A stretch of DNA of 64,000 nucleotides. It comes from Cryptomeria japonica (Eukaryota; Streptophyta; Pinopsida; Cupressales; Cupressaceae). The notes below the pieces were generated by a model. It worked only from the letters and a program-made list of their open reading frames with translations, was not told the origin of the DNA and ran no database searches. Shown here one piece after another: positions 54,457 to 64,000 of this stretch; position 1 is the stretch's first letter, and every line of letters begins with the position of its first letter. Location: NCBI RefSeq assembly GCF_030272615.1, contig NC_081411.1:38129140-38193139 (forward strand). The letters are read 5' to 3'. The position numbers and the translations under genes were made by a program.

Positions 54457-57063
54457 ATGGATCAAGGTTAGTTTTTGTTAATTTTTGTCTTTCTTTCTCG
54501 TTTATTCAATTTGTTTTACATTTTAAATTTAATTTCGTTTATTTTGATTAGGTTTTTTTTTTTGTTTCAAAAACTAGATTCTAATAATCCACAACAACAA
54601 CAAACAAATGCACCTCCTGAAAACCCTGAACAAAACCCACAAGATACACCTCCAGTTCCTTCTTTTGACTGTATAGTTGAAATGTAGGAGCAATTGATTA
54701 ATCAATCAGAGAAAAATGCATCTAAAATAAATAAACTGATTAATAAATTGAAAAAATATGAGCTTGAGAATCATAAATCCCTCGCCACTAGCCTAGAAAC
54801 ATTATCTAGTGGTGCCACAACCATTTCAACACAAATTACAAAATGGGGAAACTTTAGGGATATGTGTCATCAATACTATGTTGGTGGGTTATCATACGAG
54901 GGAGTGAAAAACAAAAATATTAGTAAACAACAAATATGTGGCCTTTTTGTTGATCCTAAAACTGGTCAGTTGTTACCTCTTAATGCAAAGAGGTTTCCCA
55001 TACATTGGTGTACCAATGTGCAGATGAAGAAACTTTTTTTGGTAGAGGTGGTGGATGGTCTTTGATGATCCACCTTGTAATAATTATGAGGTGCCATTGT
55101 ATTTTTTGAGAAAAGTATAGTGGGAGTTTTTCCTCAATGTGTGGCCAAATTATTTTGACATGAGAGAGTTACATGGTAGAGGTGGTGGCTCTTACCTAGA
55201 TAGACCTAGAGCTTGTAGGCAATTAGCCCCGAAGAGTCACCGCCCCCTAGCACCCAAACCGAAGGTGCATTAGGCTATCCCAGTAAAGCTAAAAGAGTCG
55301 ATGGAGCTACAGAGTCTTCAGGTGGCCACAACATTGAATTGTGCCATCATCCAGTAAGGGACACAGTTAGCACACCCTCTTGTATTGGATGATGAGCCAT
55401 TATTTTCTCCAGGTGCCGATAGAGAGCCCATTCAGCATGTGTGTGTTTGTTGCTCGAGTATATGCTCAATGACGTATGATGCAACTGCTGCAAATGGATC
55501 CACATCTCATTTATGCATGATTTGTAGGAGTAGATGTCAGAACCACATGACTGAGGATGTGGCATTGATAGAGGAGTTGATGGACATGTTGTTTGGCCAT
55601 TAACAATAGACATAGGTGTGTTGATTTGAATTCATATCATTTTATTTATTAGTCACTTTAAATTTGTAATTACATAAATGAATTTTTATTTATACATCGA
55701 TTTAAATTGATACAAATAATATGCATTTCAGGATGTAGTAGCGGTATCCCATACTCCTCCCGCAGTTACTACAGCTGCAACTTCAATGTTTGAGGTATAA
55801 ATTTTGTAACGTATTAAAATAGAATAGTACACTTTAAATTCAAAAAAATTACAAGGTATACTAACTATCTTTAATGCTTGGTCCAATTCTTGGTTTGTAG
55901 GTGTTGATAGGGGACCAAATGTCCTAGATTGATGACATCACTCTCTCAGCGATCGATTTTGGCCTACGCTATACATTATCATATTTTGTACACCCTTTTT
56001 TATGTATTGATTTGATGGAATATGCACGTCATTTCATTTTAGATTTTTAAAATTATGTTTAATATATTATCTATACTAATATCTCATGTTAATTTTCTTG
56101 TTTTAGGGTACCCCCTCCGCATCTACGCCTCATCCTAAGCAAAATAATTCCTCAAAGATGCAAAAACGTGGGAAGAATCTAATTGAACACATTTTTAGTT
56201 GTACAATTGTTTGAAAATATTGGAATTGTCTTAGTTGGGATTTGTAGATTGATTAGTGTTTTTTGTCTATTTTACATGTACAACAACCATTTAGCTATGT
56301 GGATTTCTTGAATGCACCTGATTCGCCCATGGATCGATAGAGGGCACAAGTGTGTATCTCTACTTTATTTTCTTGATTTCATGATTATATGCATGTGTAC
56401 ATGTGAACTTGTGATAAATTATAATCTTATAATTTTTTCATATAGGAAATATCCATAAGTGCTTCATTAATGGCGAGCCCTCCTCCATGCACTGGAGAAG
56501 CATCTCAAGATCTAGTACACTTTTGTTTGATATATTATATTAATTATTTTTAACCTACAATACTTATCATTATATTAATTGTATTTAATCTTTGATCATT
56601 TTTTGTATAGGTAATAGCGACAGTTTCTCCATCGATGGTGAGCCATCCTCAGTCCATTGGAGAAGCATCTCAGACATGGGTACATCATTCTTCTCTAAAT
56701 TATAGCTTTTAAGTGTTTTTTATGTAAATATGTTAGTACATTGTATTATTTATACATTTAATCTACAATGTCCCCCTTCGCGGTTCAGCCATAATGTGGA
56801 TCCTTTTAAGTTTGTCTTTAAGAAAACTCTTAATAGTGACAAGGAGAGGAGAGTGTAGACATTAGCTCTGAGATCAGCCGATGAGGTAATCTACATTTCA
56901 ATTGCAAAGAAATTATAGTTAAATGCACAGTTATGTTGTTAATTGTGAACTATTTTTTACAAAAAAATTCTAACTTGGCTTTTGAATAGTGGTTTTGTAG
57001 CCATCTACAGAGCTATGTACTCCATCAAAGAGGCTCGATTTTGATGATCCACCACAAGTTTAG
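54457..57063 (+). pseudogene. Diverged homologue of the transposon's second gene
   Basis: Exon 1 (54457-54466, MDQ) splices by a GT..AG intron (54467-54577) to an exon with DSNNPQQQQTNAPPENPEQN. A stop at 54685 follows. Then come QYYVGGLSYEGVKNKNISKQ and ICGLFVDPKTGQLLPL. A frameshift near 55050 restores WWMVFDDPPCNNYEVPLYFL, then NVWPNYFDMREL. CVCCSSICSM and HLCMICRSRC mark a Cys-pair region at 55440-55540. Smaller exons follow near 55732-55795, 56107-56160, 56450-56512, 56612-56680, 56770-56886 and 57002-57063, ending SKRLDFDDPPQV. These blocks align in order with the gene at 48766-46557. No transposase accompanies it. Confidence 0.65.
56450..56680 (+). repeat. Duplicated exon in the 54457 gene
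   Basis: GAGCC.TCCTC..TGCA/TCCA, then TTGGAGAAGCATCTCA occurs in two successive small exons (about 56450-56512 and 56612-56680). Each is flanked by TATAG acceptors and a GTAC-type donor edge. Confidence 0.65.
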
Positions 57064-57719
57064 GATCATATAGAGTTAGTTGTGGTCATAAAATGACCAA
57101 TACTTGTAGATATACTCTACATTTTTATTATATATCGATTTAGACATGGCATATGCAACATTTTTGTAATACTTGTATTGCCTTGGCATACATGCCTTTT
57201 ATATATATATATATATAAATGTTGATATTTGATCCAATAAATGTTTATTGATTTCATTATTGTGTATTCGTTGTATTTCATGGTTTCCCTTTTATAAAGT
57301 TAATTAATCATTTTCCTATGTAATCAACAATATGAATATAAACAACAAAAATCTATGATATAAAACACTGCAATCATGGAATATGATTTGATATAATTTC
57401 TAAAATGTTGAATTAACCCTACAAAACTCCTTGTATTCAGTTCATTATTGTGTATTCGTTGTATTTGGTGGCTTCCCTTTTATAAATTTATATGAATATT
57501 TGCTTATGTAATAAACAATATGTGTGTGGTGTAAGAGCATCCTCATGCTCGCAATGGTCAAATTTTGGTTCTCATGTTTGGGGTCATTTGGATCAAAGAT
57601 GTAAAATTTTCTCAATTATTGTCAAAGTTGCTCAATTGTCGTTGAAGTTATCAAAGTTGTCAAAGTTATCAATGTTTGGCTTTATTTGGATAAAAGATGT
57701 AAAATTTTCCCAGTTGTAC
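57064..57719. repeat. AT-rich spacer with a ~190-bp offset duplication
   Basis: TTCATTATTGTGTATTCGTTGTATTT..TGG.TTCCCTTTTATAAA occurs at 57256 and 57446. 57600-57680 has TCAAAGTTGTCAAAGTTATC words. No gene recognised. Confidence 0.7.
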
Positions 57720-59380
57720 ACAAACTCATTTAATGAGAACATCCACATGGGTAGTTTTACACTAGGCATTCTCCTCTCATACATCTCAAAGCATTGGAAA
57801 GTCGAGAGTCATACCCTACCGATGCGATCTCTCAAGTGCCATTAGTCCAAAAAATTATCAAATTTTGAAGGACTATTTTTTCCAATCCAATACACATATG
57901 ATCAATTTATTTGAACCTATGTGGTTATTTGAGGCTCCTCTACAATGGCCTATATTGGTTTTTGATGACTCGGAGCCTTTTTCAATTGGTAACATTTTTT
58001 CGCCTGCTACAAACACCATTAGTTGCATGCAATGCAAAGTTGGAAGATAGGGTAGAATTGATATGGTTCATCTTGTTCACAAACTGACATTAGGAGCATG
58101 TCTGAGTGGTTAGGTTTACACTAGGCATTCTCCTCTCATATATCCCAAAGCACTAGAACATTTAGAGTCATACCCTACTGGTGTGATCTCTCAAGTGCCC
58201 TGAGTCCAAAAAATTATCAAACTTTGACAGACTATTTTTTCCAATCCAAGAGACATGATTGATACATTTGAACATGTGGTATTTCTTGAGGCTCCTCTAC
58301 AATGGCCTATCTCAGTTTCTAATGACTCAGAGCCATTTTAAATTGGTAGCATTTTATCGCCTACTGCAAAAATTGTCAGTTGCATGCAATGCAAAGTTGC
58401 AAGATAGGGTAGAATTGATTTGGTTCACCCCATGCACAAACCAATGTCATGAGTACATATAGGTGGGTAGGCTTACACTATGTATGCTCCTCTCATGCAT
58501 CCCAAAGTGCTGAAACATTGAGAGCCATACCGTATCAGCGCGATCTCTTAAGTGCGCTGAGTCTAAACAATTGTCAAACATTGATGGACTATTTCTTCCA
58601 ATCTAGGACACATATGATCAATCCATTTGAACTTGTGGGGTCATGTGAGGCTCCTCTACAATAGACTATCTTGGTTTCTGATGAATCAAAGCCATTTTCA
58701 ATTAGTACCATTTTTTCGCCTGCTGCAAAAACCATTAGTTTCATGCAATGCAAAGTTGCAAGATAGGCTAGAATTGATTTGGTTCATCATCTGAACAAAC
58801 TGACATCTGAGCACTTTTGGTTGGGAATTTTTGCACTAGGCATGCTCCTCTCATGCATCCCAGAGCACCGAAATGTCGAGAGTCATACCCTACCAACGCG
58901 ATTTCTCAATTGCCTTGAGTCCAAAAAACTATCAAACTTTGACAAATTGTTTTTTCCAATCCAAGATAGATATGATTCATCTGTTTGAACCTGTGAGGTC
59001 AAGTGAGGCTCCTCTACAATGTTCTATCTTAGTTTCTGATGAGTTAGAGCCATTTTTAATTGGTAGCAATTTTTCGCCTACTGCAAAAACTGTCAGCTGC
59101 ATGAAATGCAAAGTTGAAAGATAGGGTTGAATTGATTCAGTTTGTATAGTGCATAAATCCATGTCATGAGCATATCTAGGTTGGTATGTTTACACTAGGT
59201 ATTCTCCTCTTGTGAATCCCAAAGCACAGGAACATCGAGAGTCATTCCCTACTGGCGTGATCTGTCAAGTTCCCTAAGTCCAAAAAATTGTCAAACTTTG
59301 ACAAACTATTTCTTCCAATCCATGACACATATGATCGATCTGTTTGAACCTGTGGGGTTGCGTGAAGCTCCTCTACAGTA
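57720..59380. repeat. Satellite array, 358-bp unit, about 4.6 copies
   Basis: Homologous unit starts lie at 57720, 58078, 58435, 58794 and 59151 (spacing 358, 357, 359, 357). Each unit contains TACACTAGGCATTCTCCTCT, GTCATACCCTACCG, CCAAAAAATTATCAAACTTT, GAGGCTCCTCTACAATGG and TGCATGCAATGCAAAGTTG. The last copy is truncated near 59380. The short open frames inside repeat with the unit and are not genes. Confidence 0.95.
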
Positions 59381-59805
59381 AAATTTGGTACAAACATTTC
59401 TTGAACCAGAGCTCATTCACCATAGTAGATGCATTCTCTGAGTTGATAATTTTGTTTGTAACTCCATTTTGGTGTATGTAGTCAATGAGGCTCCTTTTGT
59501 GATGAGTAGTGCGCTCTAGGATATTGGCCTTCCTGCATGTGTAGGCCCCTATTGTAATATTTATTCATTTGGGCAGTGGATAGATATTGTGGGTCACCAA
59601 TGCCACTGTGGTTTTTCCTCGTTGAGGTTTTCCACTTATAAACTCCTGTGTTATGGTGTATGTTCTTGTGCTTGCATCATTTCTACTTATTGTTATATTC
59701 TTTTATGGTTACTGGTTACTCAAATACTTTGTTAATAAGGTTAAAATTGATCCCACCAGTAGAACACCGATTCACTCCCCCTCTCAGTGTTCTTGGATTC
59801 CAACA
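59381..59805 (+). repeat. Copia LTR fragment, plus orientation
   Basis: Ends TTCTTGGATTCCAACA at 59805 and is homologous in reverse orientation to 2984-3430. Shared features are the TGTGGTTTTTCCTC..TTCCAC segment, GTAGGCCCCT.TTGTAATAT and AATGAGGCTCCTTTT. The left part is lost at the satellite border. No PBS follows at 59806, so it is a 3' LTR end or a solo fragment. Confidence 0.75.
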
Positions 59806-60915
59806 ATTTCGTCCTTGGGTGTATTGTTTGATGACGATGATATGGGAGATGATTGCAAATCTTCGAAAAGTTTAGGGATAGATGCCATAGGAGAGTCAAT
59901 TTTTTTATGAGGGGATGGTGGGTCATTGCTAGACATGGGTGCATGATTTTTATCTATCTCAAAAAGATCGCTTAGGACTCTCTTTACGATATTTGTAAAA
60001 GAGCTTCCTTTCTTTGGAGATGCATTTCAATCCTTGTGAGGTTTTTACCTAGCTGAGTTTTGATTTTGAACTTGTTTGAAGGTGATTTGGCTTTGGTTTG
60101 GTATTGTTCTTTCATTTATATTTTCTATTGTTTGAATTGATTTGACATATTTGAAACTTGGCTTGGTATATGTTGCAACTTTTGTTTTTTGAATTTTTGG
60201 TTGTAGTTGTTCATATTGAGTTTTTTGTTAATACCTGGTTGTTGGATTGACCAATTGTTGACATTGTGTATTTGCTTGAGCATATTGTTGAAATTGTGCC
60301 ATTGGTTGTTTCAGTTGGATATGTTGGACCATTGGTTGAGTTGGTTGGAAATGTTGGACTATTGGATGTGTTGGTTTGACATGTTTAATCATTGGTTGTA
60401 TTAGTTGGACATGTTGGACCATTGGTGGTTTATTCATCATTGGTTGTTGGTTCAAAATTTGACTTGGGATTTGGTCGAATGAAGTTTGATTTGAGACTTG
60501 GTTGAAGTTTGTGCTTGCTACTTGAAATTGTTTCATCATCTCTATTTGAGAGATGAGAGTTGGTATATCTGATCGTTCGATGAGAGCTTTTATATGAATG
60601 GGCTCAATATTTGGATTTGGACCTTGAAATTTTTTAAATAGTTTAGACATTTGGGATCTAATATTTTCATGGGTTTTTCACTTTTTGTTCCAAGATCTCT
60701 TTTTCTCGAGCTATTTTTTCCTCTAGTTGTCGTATTTGGACACTTGTTTCATCATAAAAAGTTTGACCAATATTGTCTTATTGTTGGGTTGGATAGAGTT
60801 GTGATTGTCTTGGATTAAAAAGTGATTGCATTGTGTTATTCATTGGTCCAATCATAGGTTGATATGTCAAACTTTGTTGCATCATAGGAACTTGAAACCT
60901 TGTTTCAATATTCAT
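59806..60915 (-). pseudogene. Gypsy Gag N-terminal region (element C)
   Basis: From ATG 60915 (MNIETRFQVPMMQQ) the minus strand encodes a Gln/Met/Pro-rich start and QIRQLEEKIAREKEILEQ (coiled coil). The 140-codon frame 60228-60650 contains a PxxQHxQ repeat region (MVQHVQLIQPMIKHVKPTHP). Near 59806-59950 it reads PMSSNDPPSPHKKIDSPMAS. Stops separate these parts. The Retrotrans_gag core is not reached because the copia LTR and satellite follow. The gypsy assignment rests on the leader shared with element B and on position. Confidence 0.6.
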
Positions 60916-63600
60916 GTCACTATGCAATATTTTTGGGATTTTGATTTTAAGGATGATGTATGCAACTAATGTGACTTAGGTGATTGACAATGCAACTAAA
61001 TTTTTTTGGTCTTTTAGAATTTTGGGAATGACAATGATATGAAACTAAATGCAATCTTAGTAAATGATAATGCAATATAAGGTAAGAATGCAACCTATAT
61101 TTTTGTTATTTTTCAAGATTTGGATAAACTTTTAAAATGCAAACCTCAAGACGCAACCTTGGGAAATTGAAATGAAGTCGAGATCTTAATTGACAAAAGG
61201 ACAAAGGAAAAAATGACAATAGGACAAATGATAATGTCTCACCTATATTATTTGATACTAAGCTAGGTTTGAAAAAATAGTGTTGACAAAAGGACAAATT
61301 TTTTGACAAGGTCAAGACTTCCTAACAACAACTTAGGGTATGATCTAAAGTTTTGATTTTTGAAGTTTGACAAAACCAATTTTGAGACTAAAAGAAAGAA
61401 GGCAATGACAATGACAATACCTAGGAATATCATATGATCTAAAGAAATGATATGATATGACAAAATCAAGATGAGATAAGACTAGGGTTTATGACAATGC
61501 AATGATAAGGATATGTGAGGACCAATGACATGAAATGTGAAAAATGCAACCTAAGCTGAGACCTAATTTTGGGATAATGATAATGCAATGAAGACTTAGG
61601 AAAATGACTCTAAACCTAAGTGCAAAGGAATTGTGACAATGCAATGGACTAAATATGAAAGGCAATGTGAATGTCCTAAGACCTAGGTTTGAACTATGCA
61701 AAGTCTAACGCTAAGTGACATGTATTTTGAGACAAGGATTTCCAATGCTTTGACAAGACATGTTTGAATGTTGGATGAATACTTGGACAAGATTTTGGAC
61801 TCTTTGTTTGAACTTTGTTTTCATTTGAAACTTGTGTTTGACTTGTTGAATGTTGTTTAAATTTTGAAAACAAGGTTGTTTAGGACTACTTGTGACAATT
61901 ATTTTTAATTCAACCTTTTACAAGCATAGAAGACAAGACATTTGTTTGAATTTGACTCAAAAAAATCATACACCTTCAACAACAAATCCTATGGCTGATA
62001 AGGACAATAGGCATTGGATCTCACTTGGTTTTCCAACTATGCCTACTCAAAGAATATACTTAGATGTTTGACCCCACTGGCTCAACCCTTAGCACTCACT
62101 TCTATAGGGCAACCAAGCATTAGTTCCCATGAAAAATATCCATGGCCAACTTTGTATCTCTACTAAGAGCCATAAAAGTGTGAGATGACATCAAAGGTCT
62201 AACCTCTTGTATCAATGACTAGGAAATTTTTGGTCTCTAAGCACAAAAGTTTTTAGGTCTCCAAGCACAAAGGTTTTTAGTCAGGGCATCCATTCGGGTG
62301 GGCATAGGTCTGTTGAATTTAATCATCACTATGCCATTCCAACACCTATTTTTTACAACTTTTGTTGCAAAACACAATTATTGAGAGTGGTTTGGAAGAG
62401 TTTGGCCTCAACTTGTCACCACTTTGGTATGTTCACTCTCACCAGTGCCTGTGTGAAGTGTCCGACAAATCAGGAGGTAGACCCAATTTTAAGGGTAAAA
62501 ACACACAAGAAAAATGAATTAGGACAAGTCAAACATGGTGTTCATTGACCTTTAGAAAACAAAGTGTGCAACTACTCTAAAAATCGTAAACACTTAGTTT
62601 TGATGAAATTATTTGGCTCCATCTTGCAACAAACACATTAATAGTTTCGAGATTATGTCTTTGACAAGCGAGAATAGATGAATGCCTCACAAGGGAACCT
62701 GCACACCCACACAAAGCCATAGAGATTAGCCTTCAAGATCAAAAGAAACACATCAAACACTCCCACCTATTGACTAACTTTAATCTAGAAAACCAAATTT
62801 AAATCTAAATTTAAAAAAGAAATTAATTTAAATTTTAAAAATAAATTTAATCTAATAAAAAAAACAAATATAATCTAAAAACAAAAATTAATCTAAATTT
62901 AAACAATAAAATGAACTTTCTTAGCTAAAAATAAACTTTCCTAAATAAAAAAAAACTAATCTAAACTAAATAGAAAATTAAATAAAAAATTAATTTAAAT
63001 TAAATCTAAGTCTAATCTAAAGTACATTCAAATCTAAATTAATAGAAACTAAATCTAAATCTAAACTAACAAAAATAAAATCTAAATCTAAACTAATTTA
63101 AAACTAGAAAAACCAAACTAATACTAATTCAAAATGACAAAAACAATCCAATTTTTTTTTTAAAAAAGCTAAAACAATCTAATTTTAGATGTATATTTTT
63201 TTAAAATCTTGCACTAAATTTTTTTCAAATCAGCACAAAAGGCATCTTTAAATCTGCATAAAAGCCCTTTTTGGATCTGCACAAAAGTGATTTTATCACC
63301 AAAATGGCTTTAAGGTAGCACAAATGTATTGCATAGGAAGAGCATTTAAATCTGTGTTAAAACAATGTCAAAATCTGCCAATATGTGCCATATAAACCAT
63401 TTTTAAGCAATGCAAATGTGGATAGAGGTATATACTATCTTTTATATTAAAAAAAATCATGTTTTTCATACCAAATGGTAAAAAATGCATTTTCATTCAT
63501 TGTGAATATATCCCAAAATATGTAGAAGAAAGAAAAATGTTTGAAACAACATCAAAATGCCTCAAAGGAAAATGATTGCATCGACGTTATGCTTACAGGG
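60916..63600 (-). other. Long 5' leader of element C
   Basis: Simple GACAATGCAA/TTGACAAAAGGAC words fill 60950-61900, as in the element B leader. A block at 62030-62460 is conserved with 16060-16570. 62760-63180 consists of AATCTAAA/AAACTAA words. No coding frames are recognised. Confidence 0.6.
62030..62300. other. Conserved leader block (element C copy)
   Basis: Matches 16079-16303: TACTTAGATGTTTGACCCCA, CTGGCTCAACCCTTAGCACT, CCAAGCATTAGTTCCCATGA and AACTTTGTATCTCTACTAAG. An AAGCACAAAAGTTTTTAGGT unit is duplicated at 62240-62280. Confidence 0.7.
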
Positions 63601-64000
63601 GACATGGCTGATAATGATATTTCTTCAAGAAACCAGCAAACAAACTTGCAAACACACAAAAAAAAGAAAATCGGTTAGTTCACTAGAAAATATAGATAGG
63701 AAAATGGAATACATCAAAGCCCAAATTATGTAACCAAGAAACATAACAACCTATGGAAATTTATTCTAATACATTCAATGAAAGAATGAAAGCAAAACAA
63801 TAAAATAAATACGCAAACAATTGCAAGGTGTTTCCTTCATTGACCTCCATTGGCTTTATTTCTCCTCCAAATAGAGGATTTGTGGATCTCACCTACAAGT
63901 GCAAGAGCAAAGTATAAAAGCAAGATCATTTTTGATAGTGTGAGGATACTAGAAGCATGGTTGATTCTGATGAGAAATGCATCCAATTTATAGAAAAATT
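63600..64000 (-). repeat. Probable start of element C 5' LTR
   Basis: 63830-63915 (GACCTCCATTGGCTTTATTT, then CTCCTCCAAATAGAGGAT) resembles the LTR region at 7280-7350 in layout, and a leader ends nearby. I could not find a clear PBS or TG end, so the border is approximate. The LTR runs off the window. Confidence 0.35.

Noticed and set aside
1..64000. tRNA, rRNA or organelle genes
   Set aside because: No cloverleaf-type A/B box pairs, rRNA-like segments or plastid or mitochondrial genes were noticed. A tRNA scan was not possible.

Overview
This window is nuclear DNA of a seed plant, most probably a conifer. The evidence is the AT-rich spacer DNA, GT..AG introns, and layers of old Ty1/copia, Ty3/gypsy, LINE, hAT and other DNA-transposon copies nested in one another, with almost no intact host genes. 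The copia primer site, the gypsy LTRs ending in GTGTCTACA and the Retrotrans_gag/DGG protease type fit the large gymnosperm families. The species cannot be named from the sequence. All identifications are by eye.

Layout. 1-772: one end of a DNA transposon that runs out of the window on the left. 773-3879: truncated minus-strand copia (integrase, zinc knuckle, coiled coil, PBS, one LTR) inserted in an older minus-strand gypsy gag-protease relic (3880-7112). 7113-18694: structurally complete but non-autonomous gypsy element with 812-bp LTRs and an ATTAA target duplication. It lacks reverse transcriptase and integrase core, and it carries, antisense, a plant-mobile-domain (PMD) gene fragment with its own TATA box and intron. 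18695-20736: plus-strand gypsy fragment, then a hAT transposase pseudogene. 21-28 kb: two inverted copies of the 5' end of a short-chain dehydrogenase (SDR) gene, a copia gag/LTR scrap, and two gypsy LTRs. 28-32 kb: mostly featureless AT-rich DNA with tandem repeats. 32178-33232: the only host-type gene, a two-exon SDR with an in-frame stop. 33.6-37.6 kb: decayed minus-strand gypsy pol split by an insertion. 37.6-41.5 kb: GC-rich block, then a 915-bp tandem duplication leading into a LINE ORF1.

41482-52602 is the most interesting object. It is an 11.1-kb DNA transposon sitting inside the LINE ORF1, whose DUF4283 frame resumes at 52.6 kb. Its ends are CGCGTTAG inverted repeats with arrays of a GGGCCCCCGTT palindrome just inside. 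It carries two convergent genes: a DDE-like transposase resembling a family I associate with animal genomes (plus strand), and a second protein (minus strand) whose last exons have been tandemly duplicated together with 102-bp introns. A diverged homologue of the second gene, also with duplicated exons, lies at 54457-57063.

57.7-59.4 kb is a 358-bp satellite array. 59.4-64 kb holds a copia LTR fragment and the gag, long leader and probable LTR of a further minus-strand gypsy element. Its leader shares a conserved block with the 7113-18694 element.

Nearly all coding regions here are pseudogenes or non-autonomous element parts. There is no operon-like co-operation except between the two genes of the 11-kb transposon.
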